This document shows positions 36,806 through 45,213 of a stretch of 64,000 nucleotides of DNA, piece by piece. The notes under the pieces are model-generated. The model ran no database searches, had not been told where the DNA came from, and saw nothing but the letters and a program-made list of their open reading frames with translations. This stretch comes from Bacillus sp. FSL K6-3431 (lineage in GTDB: Bacteria; Bacillota; Bacilli; Bacillales; Bacillaceae_C), in contig NZ_JBBOCT010000001.1 in NCBI RefSeq assembly GCF_038002605.1, positions 3,410,001 through 3,474,000 of the forward strand, given 5' to 3'. Each line of letters begins with the position of its first letter. The stretch's first letter is position 1. The translations under genes and the position numbers were made by a program.

Positions 36806-36829
36806 GGGCAAATGCTTTGCCCTTTTTCT
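36806..36829 (+). terminator. Intrinsic terminator of the alpha operon
   Basis: GGGCAAA-TGC-TTTGCCC followed by TTTTTCTT. Confidence 0.85.
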
Positions 36830-37021
36830 TAAAAATAATGAAAATCTAGCAGTAAGTACATCGGTTCTATCACATCCGAATAGATATGAAAGCAGTGCCA
36901 CCTATTGGAAATTAAAGAAGTAGCATGTATCTTTTGTATTGCCGATGTACAGGTAGATTTCGATTTAAAGCTAAAAAAGAGCGTTACGATAGGCACTATA
37001 TTAGTTGGGTGATCCTGTCTA

Positions 37022-37113
37022 GCTCAATGCGCCTCCTCCCTCAATTCTGAGCAGATCCGCTTAAGGATCGGAAACTTATTGTAGTTTCTTGGATTGGGGC
37101 GCAGGCTTTTTTC
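37022..37113 (+). promoter_or_regulatory. Possible structured RNA before ecfA1
   Basis: The 391 nt between rplQ and ecfA1 has no gene. Within it, TGCGCC (37028-37033) can pair with GGCGCA (37098-37103), or CCTCAAT (37039-37045) with ATTGGGG (37093-37099); inside are two perfect hairpins, GATCC/GGATC (37054-37069) and GAAACT/AGTTTC (37071-37088). A T-run follows at 37107-37112. The competing closing stems look switch-like, but I recognise no known riboswitch. TTGACA at 37130-37135 may be an ecf promoter -35; its -10 is poor. Confidence 0.35.
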
Positions 37114-37175
37114 TATTTTATGGACTTTTTTGACAAGTTAAGTGTTTGTCTGGGTAAATAGAGGGGGGAATAATA

Positions 37176-38015
37176 GTGACAAGTCCGGCAATTTCCATAA
37201 ACGATATTTCATTTCGCTATGAGGGGCAGGATGATTACGCACTCAAAAATGTAACATTTTCCATTAGTAATGGAGAGTGGTTAGCAGTAGTGGGACATAA
37301 TGGGTCAGGTAAATCTACGTTAGCTAAAATTTTAAACGGATTGCAATTTCCGGAGAGCGGATCGATCACAGTTAAGGATCTACCTTTATCTGAAGAAACA
37401 GTTTGGGATATTCGAGGAATGGTAGGAATGGTATTTCAAAGTCCTGATAATCAATTTGTCGGATCAACAGTACAAGATGATGTGGCTTTTGGTCTAGAGA
37501 ACAACGGGATCCCACATGAGGAAATGACAAAGCGGGTGAAAGATGCGCTTGAGCGCGTGCATATGGCTGACTTTCTTGATCAAGAGCCACACCATCTTTC
37601 TGGAGGGCAAAAACAGCGTGTCGCCATTGCTGGTATTATTGCATTAAGTCCTGAGGTTATTATTTTGGATGAAGCAACCTCTATGCTTGACCCATTAGGT
37701 CGAGAAGAAGTTCTAAATACAGTTAGAGAGCTAAAGACCGAGCAGAATTTAACTGTCATCTCTATTACTCATGATCTAGAGGAGGCGGCAAAAGCTGATC
37801 GAATTATTGTCATGAATAAAGGGCAAGTATATACAGAAGGAAGTCCTGATGATATTTTTAAGATGGAAGCGGAACTGCTGGAACTAGGGCTTGATATCCC
37901 ATTTCAAATAAAAATGGCAAATGCTTTAAGGGAAAAGGGTCTAGAGATTTCAAAAAGCTATTTGACGGATGAAGAGTTGGTGAATGAGCTATGGACATTG
38001 CACTTCAGCAAGTAG
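37176..38015 (+). CDS. ecfA1: ECF transporter ATPase EcfA1
   Basis: 279 residues. Walker [10 protein letters not shown], signature LSGGQKQR, Walker B VIILDEA. It is one of the two ATPases of the energy-coupling factor module that powers vitamin and metal uptake with S-components encoded elsewhere. GTG 37176 with GAGGGGGGAATAATA. It overlaps ecfA2 by 25 nt. Same place after rplQ as in other Bacilli. Confidence 0.95.
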   Translation: MTSPAISINDISFRYEGQDDYALKNVTFSISNGEWLAVVGHNGSGKSTLAKILNGLQFPESGSITVKDLPLSEETVWDIRGMVGMVFQSPDNQFVGSTVQDDVAFGLENNGIPHEEMTKRVKDALERVHMADFLDQEPHHLSGGQKQRVAIAGIIALSPEVIILDEATSMLDPLGREEVLNTVRELKTEQNLTVISITHDLEEAAKADRIIVMNKGQVYTEGSPDDIFKMEAELLELGLDIPFQIKMANALREKGLEISKSYLTDEELVNELWTLHFSK

Positions 38016-38860
38016 AGTATAAATATCAAGCGAATACGCCATTTGAGCGGCTTGCTATACAAAATGTTGATATTTCTATTCCTGATGGATTGTTTCTAGC
38101 ACTTATTGGACACACAGGATCAGGTAAATCTACTGTTATTCAACATTTAAATGCGCTTTTAAAGCCAACAAAAGGTCAAGTTATCATTGGTGATCGGACT
38201 ATTACTGCGGGAAAGAAGGAAAAGAACCTACGGCCAATTCGGCAAAAGGTAGGGATTGTCTTTCAATTTCCTGAGCATCAGCTCTTTGATGAAACGGTAG
38301 AGAAGGATATATGTTTTGGTCCTATGAACTTTGGTGTGTCAGAAGTAGAAGCAAAAGAACGTGCAAGAAGATTAATTGTAGAAGTTGGACTCACAGAGGA
38401 AATTCTACAAAAGTCTCCTTTTGATTTATCAGGTGGACAAATGCGGCGGGTCGCCATTGCGGGTGTATTAGCGATGGAACCAGAAGTCCTAGTGTTGGAT
38501 GAACCAACTGCGGGATTAGATCCAAGAGGTCAAACGGAGATCATGGACATGTTTCATCGTTTACATCAAAAAAAAGGCTTGTCGACCATACTTGTCACCC
38601 ATAGCATGGAGGATGCAGCCAAATATGCCGATGATATCGTTATTATGCATCAAGGTCAGGTGAAGAAAACAGGTGATCCAAGGACGATTTTTTCTATGCC
38701 CGAGGAACTGCTCGCATTAGGTCTCGACGTTCCGAAAGTTGTAAATTTCCAATATAAACTGGAGCGAAAGTTAAATAGGAAATTGGGGAAAACGTGTTTG
38801 TCTATTGAAGAGCTTTCGGAAGCGTTACAAGTATTAAAAATGCGAGGTGACTCGCTATGA
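37991..38860 (+). CDS. ecfA2: ECF transporter ATPase EcfA2
   Basis: 289 residues. Walker [10 protein letters not shown], signature LSGGQMRR, Walker B VLVLDEP. It pairs with EcfA1 in a heterodimer under EcfT. Overlaps ecfA1 upstream and the ecfT start by 4 nt (ATGA), so all three are coupled. Confidence 0.95.
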   Translation: MDIALQQVEYKYQANTPFERLAIQNVDISIPDGLFLALIGHTGSGKSTVIQHLNALLKPTKGQVIIGDRTITAGKKEKNLRPIRQKVGIVFQFPEHQLFDETVEKDICFGPMNFGVSEVEAKERARRLIVEVGLTEEILQKSPFDLSGGQMRRVAIAGVLAMEPEVLVLDEPTAGLDPRGQTEIMDMFHRLHQKKGLSTILVTHSMEDAAKYADDIVIMHQGQVKKTGDPRTIFSMPEELLALGLDVPKVVNFQYKLERKLNRKLGKTCLSIEELSEALQVLKMRGDSL

Positions 38861-39654
38861 TGGAAAAAATGATCTTTGGAAGGTATATTCCTGGGGATTC
38901 CATCCTACATCGCCTTGATCCACGGGCTAAATTATTGTTTGTTTTTGGTTTTATTTGTGTTGTTTTCTTCGCTAATAATTTGTACACATATGGATCGCTA
39001 CTACTATTTGTTGGGGCAATTATTTTATTATCAAAAATGAACATAATATTTTTACTAAATGGATTGAAACCAGTACTATATCTTGTTATCTTCACCTTCT
39101 TTCTTCAGTTATTTTTCAATAAAGAAGGAGAAATAATACTATCCTTAGGTGCTATTAATATATATGAAGAAGGTCTTAGACAAGGGATATTTATTTCCAT
39201 GCGCTTTTTATTACTTGTATTTGTTACGTCGCTACTAACACTTACTACGACTCCAATCACATTAACAGATGGATTAGAAAGTATCTTACAGCCATTGAAA
39301 AAAATAAAATTCCCTGTCCATGAACTTGCTTTAATGATGTCAATCTCATTACGGTTTATTCCTACATTAATGGATGAAACGGAGAAAATCATGAAAGCGC
39401 AAATGGCAAGAGGTGTCGAATTTTCTAGTGGGCCGATAAAAGAAAGGGTCAAAGCGATTATTCCGCTGTTAATACCTCTTTTTGTCAGCTCCTTTAAAAG
39501 GGCCGAGGAACTTGCAACTGCAATGGAAGCAAGAGGTTACAGAGGCGGAGAAGGACGAACAAAATATCGTGTCCTTGAGTGGAAGCTACGTGATACAGTA
39601 GCAGTTAGTTCATTGATTGTACTTGCGATAATACTAGTTTTATTCAGATCCTAA
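38857..39654 (+). CDS. ecfT: ECF transporter transmembrane subunit EcfT
   Basis: 265 residues with several membrane spans and the coupling-helix motif ARG twice: QMARGVEFSSGP and EARGYRGGEGR, which grip the ATPases. It is shared by many S-components. The ATG pair at 38857/38860 leaves one residue of uncertainty. Confidence 0.95.
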   Translation: MMEKMIFGRYIPGDSILHRLDPRAKLLFVFGFICVVFFANNLYTYGSLLLFVGAIILLSKMNIIFLLNGLKPVLYLVIFTFFLQLFFNKEGEIILSLGAINIYEEGLRQGIFISMRFLLLVFVTSLLTLTTTPITLTDGLESILQPLKKIKFPVHELALMMSISLRFIPTLMDETEKIMKAQMARGVEFSSGPIKERVKAIIPLLIPLFVSSFKRAEELATAMEARGYRGGEGRTKYRVLEWKLRDTVAVSSLIVLAIILVLFRS

Positions 39655-39671
39655 AATGAGGGTTGAAAAAA

Positions 39672-40412
39672 ATGCAACGTTATAAAGGAACCATTGCCTA
39701 TGATGGCTCAGGGTATTCTGGATATCAGATTCAGATAAACGGAAAAACTGTTCAAGAAATGCTCGAAAAAGCATTAAAAAAAATGCATAAAGGGATAGAG
39801 ATTAAAGTGACAAGCTCTGGTCGAACAGATGCAGGTGTACATGCATACGGCCAAGTATTTCATTTTGATTCACCTCTTATTCTATCATCAGACAGATGGG
39901 TAAATGCATTAAATGGCTTACTTCCCCAAGACGTGGCTCTTCAGTCTATGGAAAAGGTGAGCCAAGACTTTCATGCGCGCTATGATGTCGTTGGAAAAAC
40001 ATATAAATATTTTCTTTATACGGGTAAAATAAGAGATCCACTCAAACGTAAATTCACCTCTTATTATCCATATAAACTGAATATCGATCATATGCGTGAA
40101 GCTATTAGCCATTTTATAGGCACATATGATTTCACTAGTTTTTGCTCTGCAAAAACGACGAAGGAAAACCGAGTTAGAACGATTTCTACCCTTCATATGG
40201 AGGAATGTGAAAATGAAATTATTTTCACGTTTACTGGAAATGGGTTCCTATATAATATGGTGAGGATTATTGTTGGAACGCTCTTACATGTAGGTAATGG
40301 GAAAATTGCACCGTCCGATATTCCTGATATTTTGGCTGCATGTGATAGGAAGCGAGCTGGACAAACTGCTCCAGCTGAAGGGCTTTATTTGTGGGAAGTA
40401 TATTACAAGTAA
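39672..40412 (+). CDS. truA: tRNA pseudouridine(38-40) synthase TruA
   Basis: 246 residues. The catalytic Asp lies in SSGRTDAGVHAYGQ; C-terminal GRTAPAEG-like end is AGQTAPAEGLYLW. It isomerises uridines in the anticodon stem-loop. ATG 39672 matches the family start (MQRYKGTIAYDG) with GAGGGTTG seven nt upstream; the TTG at 39663 overlaps that site. Confidence 0.95.
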   Translation: MQRYKGTIAYDGSGYSGYQIQINGKTVQEMLEKALKKMHKGIEIKVTSSGRTDAGVHAYGQVFHFDSPLILSSDRWVNALNGLLPQDVALQSMEKVSQDFHARYDVVGKTYKYFLYTGKIRDPLKRKFTSYYPYKLNIDHMREAISHFIGTYDFTSFCSAKTTKENRVRTISTLHMEECENEIIFTFTGNGFLYNMVRIIVGTLLHVGNGKIAPSDIPDILAACDRKRAGQTAPAEGLYLWEVYYK

Positions 40413-40436
40413 GCTAAGAGGAAACCCTTGGATTTG

Positions 40437-40503
40437 CAAATAGGCATGTGTAACGACAAATAGAATCGTTGTAAGGGCAAATAGATCTGTGCGTTGCAAG
40501 TAG
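40437..40503. repeat. Four degenerate ~20-bp tandem units with CAAATAG core
   Basis: CAAATAG recurs at 40437, 40457 and 40478, and CAAGTAG at 40497, spaced 20, 21 and 19 nt. Flanks also resemble each other (TTG before, GTGCGTTG or TCGTTGTAAG after). The 335-nt truA-rplM gap holds this array and then the rplM promoter and leader. Function unknown; the units are too short and too variable for CRISPR. Confidence 0.6.
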
Positions 40504-40617
40504 AATCACTTCTACTATCAATATAATGCATTTTATACGATTATCTTGAATTTACAGATATTCATGCCCCTATTTTCTTACAATAGATAACAACTTCACC
40601 TGGTGTATAAAAATCTC

Positions 40618-40646
40618 TTGACTTTTCTTGTAAAAAACGATAAGAT
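40618..40646 (+). promoter_or_regulatory. Sigma-A promoter of rplM-rpsI
   Basis: TTGACT (40618-40623), 17 nt, TAAGAT (40641-40646), leading straight into the rplM leader hairpin. Confidence 0.75.
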
Positions 40647-40659
40647 ATCCAATGGTATT

Positions 40660-40705
40660 GTTTTTAATCCCACGATAAGCCCCGGAAACTTATTGTGATC
40701 AAAAT
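40660..40705 (+). promoter_or_regulatory. L13 leader RNA
   Basis: CACGATAAG (40671-40679) and CTTATTGTG (40689-40697) form a 9-bp hairpin with one G-U pair and loop CCCCGGAAA, 50 nt before rplM. Position and loop fit the L13_leader family, which is thought to let L13 repress its own operon. Confidence 0.7.
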
Positions 40706-40747
40706 AAATACGAAAAATGAAATTTTTAATTTTTGGGAGGGTAATAA

Positions 40748-41185
40748 ATGCGTACTACGTATATGGCTAAAGCCAGCGAAATCGACCGTAAATGGTACGT
40801 TGTAGACGCTGAAGGCAAAACGCTTGGTCGTCTTGCAACTGAAGTCGCGTCCATCTTGCGCGGTAAACATAAACCAACTTTCACACCGCATGTTGATACA
40901 GGCGATCATGTGATTATTGTTAACGCTGAAAAAATTGAATTAACTGGTAAAAAACTAACAGACAAAATTTACTATCGCCACACAGGATTCGCAGGTGGTA
41001 TTAAAACAAGAACTGCACTTGAAATGCGTACAAAATATCCAGAGAAAATGCTTGAGCTTGCTGTTAAAGGCATGCTTCCAAAAGGTTCTTTAGGACGTCA
41101 AATGTATAAAAAGCTTCATGTTTATGCTGGAGCTGAGCATCAACAACAAGCACAAAAACCGGAAGTATACGAACTTCGCGGATAA
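40748..41185 (+). CDS. rplM: 50S ribosomal protein L13
   Basis: 145 residues, [20 protein letters not shown] to the family end [11 protein letters not shown], with the signature [20 protein letters not shown]. An early assembly protein, paired with rpsI as in most bacteria. TTGGGAGGGTAATAA precedes the ATG. Confidence 0.98.
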   Translation: MRTTYMAKASEIDRKWYVVDAEGKTLGRLATEVASILRGKHKPTFTPHVDTGDHVIIVNAEKIELTGKKLTDKIYYRHTGFAGGIKTRTALEMRTKYPEKMLELAVKGMLPKGSLGRQMYKKLHVYAGAEHQQQAQKPEVYELRG

Positions 41186-41203
41186 TTAAAGGAGGGCATT
41201 ATA

Positions 41204-41596
41204 TTGGCACAAGTTCAATACTATGGTACAGGTCGTCGTAAAAGCTCTGTTGCCCGCGTACGTTTAGTACCAGGCGAAGGCCGTATCATCATCAATGATC
41301 GTGAAGTAGAAGAATATATCCCATTCGCTGCTTTGCGCGAAGTAATTAAACAACCACTAGTAGCAACTGAAACATTAGGTAACTATAATGTATTAGTATC
41401 TGTAAATGGTGGCGGCTATACAGGACAAGCTGGAGCAATCCGTCACGGAATCTCTCGTGCATTGCTTGTAGTAGATCCTGAATATCGCGGTACACTAAAA
41501 CGTGCAGGATTATTAACACGTGACTCACGCATGAAAGAACGTAAAAAGCCAGGTCTTAAAGGCGCGCGTCGTGCACCACAGTTCTCAAAACGTTAA
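41204..41596 (+). CDS. rpsI: 30S ribosomal protein S9
   Basis: 130 residues from TTG 41204 ([20 protein letters not shown]) to [12 protein letters not shown]; the C-terminal lysine-arginine reaches the P-site anticodon. AAAGGAGGGCATTATA is upstream. A degenerate copy of its last 45 bases plus the terminator recurs 480 nt downstream. Confidence 0.98.
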   Translation: MAQVQYYGTGRRKSSVARVRLVPGEGRIIINDREVEEYIPFAALREVIKQPLVATETLGNYNVLVSVNGGGYTGQAGAIRHGISRALLVVDPEYRGTLKRAGLLTRDSRMKERKKPGLKGARRAPQFSKR

Positions 41597-41627
41597 TCTT
41601 AATAAAAATATGGATATATCAACGTTT

Positions 41628-41665
41628 ACAGGCTATTTCATTTATGATGAGATAGCCTGTTTTTG
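41628..41665 (+). terminator. Intrinsic terminator of rplM-rpsI (copy 1)
   Basis: ACAGGCTATTTCAT and ATGAGATAGCCTGT form a 14-bp stem with one wobble, then TTTTTG. Related but decayed copies lie at 42100 and 44582. Confidence 0.9.
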
Positions 41666-41763
41666 TTTGTGGAAAAGTTAGCGAATGTAAATGAATGTAA
41701 TTTTTTCGGGAATAAAATATCCGTTGTTGAAATGCTTGTTCTTTTATACATTTCCTGACTATA

Positions 41764-41996
41764 TCAATCAACTTTTTGATAAGGTACTCCAACACCTTCA
41801 TCGATAAGTAATTGATTCGCAATATCCACATCGTATTTCCAATAATACGACTCATCTATTTTAAAAAGAGGTACAGACAACTGATGATCAAATTAATTCA
41901 TAAATTGTCTAGCCTTTTTATTTGTCAATCTTGTGCCAAGTCCATCTGCTAATTTATATCTACCTGTAATATCATTTTTATTAATGAGCAATAAAA
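41764..41996 (-). pseudogene. Decayed gene fragment with an internal stop
   Basis: Read on the minus strand, one frame continues for about 77 codons broken by a single TAA: DITGRYKLADGLGTRLTNKK ... FMN-stop-FDHQLSVPLFKIDESYYWKY ... QLLIDEGVGVPYQKVD. The residue pattern looks like real protein, and no start codon is left at the 5' side. I do not recognise the family. It lies in a 760-nt gene-poor gap after rpsI. Confidence 0.4.
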
Positions 41997-42033
41997 TTAC
42001 TACATGTTGCTTCTACAGTATATTGTTTTCTAT

Positions 42034-42136
42034 GTCTTAAAGACGCACGTCGTGCACCACATTTTTCAAAACGTTAATATCGTTGGCATATCAATGTTTA
42101 CAGGTTATCTCATTTATGATGGGATAACTGTTTTCT
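42034..42136 (+). repeat. Degenerate duplicate of the rpsI 3' end and terminator (copy 2)
   Basis: 42034-42078 matches 41553-41597 (end of rpsI, including the stop) at about 41 of 45 positions. The terminator follows in weakened form: ACAGGTTATCTCATTTATGA then TGGGATAACTGTTTTCTT. The coding part is not expressed as rpsI. It marks a past duplication or recombination. Confidence 0.8.
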
Positions 42137-42355
42137 TAAAAGGTAGGAAACTCCTCTGTCAGATGGCGTTTTTTTACATCCTTTTATCCTGCTTGGATAT
42201 GGGATCATACAATTATACGCCAGACCAGGTAATTGTGAATCTAACTCATTTTAATTTATATAATTTCCCCGTTGTTCATGTATGTTTTCGTGTGTTTTTT
42301 TGGAAATTGAGTTACGATAATGATAGTCAGTTTTAAATAGGGAGGTATGGAAAAA

Positions 42356-43168
42356 ATGAGTGCGTTTCCTAAAGATGCGATGCGTATGCTAAAAGAGACG
42401 AGTCGTACATTTTATATACCAATTACTTTTTTGCAGAAGGAGTTAAAGTACTCGGTTGCAGCTGCTTATTTAGTATTTCGGGCCATTGATGAAATTGAGG
42501 ATCATGAAGAGCTGAACAATGAGGAAAAATGCACGATCTTAATGCAAGTAAGTGAATTATTTAAACAACCATTTGATAACGAACAATATGTAAGAATTCT
42601 TGGACGGACAAGGGATGGAATGCCAGAGGTTACACTTCGTTTAGAAGAATGGCTGCAAGCTTGTCCAAAGGATGCCCTGCCGATAGTTATGAACGCTGCT
42701 TGTGAAATGGCATATGGTATGGCAAAATGGGCAAATGCAAATTGGGAAATCCACACGCCTGAAGATTTGGATGACTATACATATTACGTTGCAGGAATTG
42801 TCGGAGTCATGCTTTCGGACCTTTGGGAGCACTATGGCGAAGAAAAAACAGACCGGGAACTGGCCATCGGTTATGGGCGCGGGCTTCAGGCCGTAAACAT
42901 TCTGCGTAATGAGCAGGAGGATTTGGTTGAACGCGGTGTAAGCTTTGTACCCGATGGATGGACTCGTGCTGATCTGTTCGTATATGCAGAAGAAAACCTG
43001 GCAAAAGCAGATGAATATATGAAGTTTCTCAAGAGGAAAAGCATATTATTATTCTGCCGTCTGCCGCTCGCCCTGGCCCACAAAACGTTAAATGCGATGA
43101 AAGAGGGACGAGGAAAAATGACACGTGCAGAAGTAGAACAAACGGTGGAAGAAGTTCAAATCGATTAA
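42356..43168 (+). CDS. Squalene/phytoene synthase family protein
   Basis: 270 residues from ATG 42356; the ATG at 42347 abuts the GGAGG site and is rejected. The all-helical isoprenoid head-to-head synthase fold is suggested by SRTFYIPITF, a first acidic motif DEIED (residues 45-49, in FRAIDEIEDHEE, squalene-synthase-like) and a second motif NILRNEQED (181-189) before ERGVSFVP. In active enzymes the second motif is normally NILRD..ED; here the first Asp is Asn. It may make a C30 or C40 precursor or a related product. The isopentenyl isomerase gene follows. Confidence 0.8.
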   Translation: MSAFPKDAMRMLKETSRTFYIPITFLQKELKYSVAAAYLVFRAIDEIEDHEELNNEEKCTILMQVSELFKQPFDNEQYVRILGRTRDGMPEVTLRLEEWLQACPKDALPIVMNAACEMAYGMAKWANANWEIHTPEDLDDYTYYVAGIVGVMLSDLWEHYGEEKTDRELAIGYGRGLQAVNILRNEQEDLVERGVSFVPDGWTRADLFVYAEENLAKADEYMKFLKRKSILLFCRLPLALAHKTLNAMKEGRGKMTRAEVEQTVEEVQID

Positions 43169-43291
43169 TTCCATGCTATGCAGGTGTAGAGGACGCAGAA
43201 AAAACGCTTTTATATTTTGCAATTTGCCGTCTACAACATAGAGCAGCGGTGAAATCTTTAAGAATTATGATGGTAAAGGCAGGTGTTGGTG

Positions 43292-44320
43292 ATGGCCAAC
43301 TCAATTGAGCAAAGAAAATCTGATCATATTCAAATTACGTTGAACGAAAAGGTTACGGGGGAGTCGATCTCTACAGGTTTGGAGTCGCTTGCGTTCATCC
43401 ACAATGCGCTTCCCGAAATTGCCTTTGATGAAATATCCATTGAAACCACATTCCTCGGCTTTGAATGCAAAACGCCGTTCCTCATCAGTTCCATGACGGG
43501 CGGGACGGCCCTCGCTGGGACAATTAACCGGAACCTGGCAGTAGCAGCCGAAGAAAGGGGCTGGGCGCTTGCGCTCGGGTCCACCCGGGCGCTGCTCGAC
43601 AGCGACGGACATCCCTCTTCTTTCCTGATGAGGAAGTACGCACCGAGTGTCCCGATCATTGCTAACTTGGGCGCTGTTCAGTTCAATTACGGATACGGTG
43701 TCGAGGAATGCAGGAAAATTATCGGGATAACCGAGGCGGATATGCTCGTCCTTCATTTGAACAGCATCCAGGAAGTGATTCAGGAAAAGGGAGATACGAA
43801 TTTTAAAGGGTTATTAAAGAAGATTGAACAACTGTGCAAAACGCTGGAGGTTCCGGTCGGAGTAAAGGAAGTCGGATGGGGAATCGATGGTCAGACAGCC
43901 AAAAGGTTAAGCGAGGCCGGTGTTGCGTTTATCGACGTCGCAGGAGCGGGAGGCACTTCCTGGAGCCAGGTGGAAAAGTTCCGCGCCAAAGACCCAATCC
44001 GACGTGTTGCCGCCGAAGCATTCAGCGAATGGGGGATTCCGACGGTGGAATCAATCAGATTGGTTCGCGGAGAGATTGGGAACCGTCCGCTGATTGCCAG
44101 CGGCGGGATGCGGACGGGACTGGACGGCGCCAAGACCATCGCGCTGGGTGCCGAACTAGTCGGATTCGGGCGATCTATCCTGAAAGAAGCGACCCTGAGC
44201 ACGGAAGATGTCCTTGAAGTGATGAAAATTCGGGAAATGGAACTTCGGATGTCGATGTTCGGAATCGGGGCGCAGACGATTCAGGAATTGAAGGACACCC
44301 CGCGCTTGAAGGAAAGATGA
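43292..44320 (+). CDS. fni: Isopentenyl-diphosphate delta-isomerase, type II (FMN-dependent)
   Basis: 342 residues from ATG 43292, with a GGCAGGTG site; GTG and TTG codons just before it are in frame. Motifs: RKSDHI, ISSMTGGT, LHLNSIQE, VKEVGWG and DVAGAGGTSW, forming the flavin and substrate sites of type II Idi. It interconverts IPP and DMAPP, supplying the allylic starter for terpenoids, which fits the neighbouring synthase. Its base composition is far above the window: the lines at 43501 and 43561 are about 63% and 72% G+C by my count, which suggests transfer. Confidence 0.93.
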   Translation: MANSIEQRKSDHIQITLNEKVTGESISTGLESLAFIHNALPEIAFDEISIETTFLGFECKTPFLISSMTGGTALAGTINRNLAVAAEERGWALALGSTRALLDSDGHPSSFLMRKYAPSVPIIANLGAVQFNYGYGVEECRKIIGITEADMLVLHLNSIQEVIQEKGDTNFKGLLKKIEQLCKTLEVPVGVKEVGWGIDGQTAKRLSEAGVAFIDVAGAGGTSWSQVEKFRAKDPIRRVAAEAFSEWGIPTVESIRLVRGEIGNRPLIASGGMRTGLDGAKTIALGAELVGFGRSILKEATLSTEDVLEVMKIREMELRMSMFGIGAQTIQELKDTPRLKER

Positions 44321-44346
44321 TAATTGGTATGGAAACCTCGTAAAGC

Positions 44347-44372
44347 AAAGCCACGCGTCTTGTGCGGCTTTT
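44347..44372 (+). terminator. Intrinsic terminator of the isoprenoid gene pair
   Basis: AAAGCC-ACGC-GTCTT-GTGC-GGCTTTT, a 10-bp stem with one mismatch, then a short T-run, 27 nt after the fni stop. Confidence 0.65.
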
Positions 44373-44503
44373 GAAATGAACAGTCACTGCGAAAGCGATC
44401 GAGTAGTCGGGTGTTATTACTACTAAATAGTCAGTTTGGCTACAAGATAAAGATACTTTATACATACCTAATAAGACATGAGTTGTTGAAAATAACTTTT
44501 TAA

Positions 44504-44535
44504 CCAGAACGAATTAGTCACCCGATTCGTTCTGG
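44504..44535. repeat. Perfect 11-bp inverted repeat
   Basis: CCAGAACGAAT (44504-44514), 10-nt loop, ATTCGTTCTGG (44525-44535). No T-run on either side, so it is not a plain terminator. Could be an operator, a terminal repeat scar or an RNA hairpin. Confidence 0.6.
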
Positions 44536-44581
44536 TCCAACTTTAGATACAAGTATGTGTTTTAAAGTAAAAACCAGGTCT

Positions 44582-44620
44582 ACAGGAGTAATTTCATTTA
44601 TAATGAAATAGCCTTTTTGC
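44582..44620 (+). repeat. Third, decayed copy of the rpsI terminator
   Basis: ACAGG-AGTA-ATTTCATTTATAATGAAATAGCC-TTTTTG aligns with copy 1 (ATTTCATTTATGATGAGATAGCC). The inner stem ATTTCATT/AATGAAAT is still intact and followed by TTTTT, so it may work as a terminator. Confidence 0.6.
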
Positions 44621-45213
44621 TTTGTCAAATAGTTATTGATTGTAATTATTCAATGAAAAATTGTGGTCAGTTTCCACATTTTTTATTAATAGTTAAAAAA
44701 CGCTGTTCAAATGTAATTGTTTGAGAATCAACTTATATACAATCAATTAGTGTTATAGTAACCTTTCATTTTGAAATCTTTTGTTATGCGTGTTTTATCA
44801 CCTTATACATGTGAAAAAGTTGGTGGAAGAAATTTGTGAGAAACATCAGTTGCCATATGGAAGTGGGTAGTAAAAGTGCACATTATTAAAAAAATCGCTA
44901 ACAAATTATGTACCGATATATTTTTTAGATATTGAAATTAAAGTGAAAAGCGTAAAGGTTTGCAGGTCGCACAAGAGATGCGCAAGGCTTTATTGCGTTA
45001 TTTAGGGGGAGTATTTTTACAATATTTGTATAATTGTTTTGTTAAACATAATTATTTACAATTTAATCCCAAATTAACAATACGAAAGTTTATCGTTTCA
45101 ACCCCCGAATTATATAATGGCTTTACGAAAGATGTATAAACAGGCAGTTCGACGAATAGCATTATTATCCAAATAGAGTGATAATGAGGTTTAGCATGTT
45201 GAAGGAGGATAGT
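44621..45213. other. Gene-free AT-rich region
   Basis: About 590 nt with no supported gene. A -10-like TATAAT at 45113-45118 could serve the amidase downstream, but its -35 (TTATCG) is poor. A short open stretch near 44810 (KKLVEEICEKHQLPYGSG) might be a gene remnant; I cannot assign it. Confidence 0.4.

Noticed and set aside
40437..40503. CRISPR array
   Set aside because: Conserved cores are only 7 nt, with degenerate spacing units and no cas genes.
41619..41855. 78-codon minus-strand open frame after rpsI
   Set aside because: It translates the rpsI terminator and is in a different frame from the protein-like remnant at 41764-41996.
43301..43756. 151-codon minus-strand open frame in the GC-rich part of fni
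   Set aside because: High G+C lengthens spurious frames; fni motifs on the + strand explain the sequence.
44810..44872. Possible C-terminal gene remnant (KKLVEEICEKHQLPYGSG)
   Set aside because: Only about 20 codons with no flanking continuation; not enough to call.
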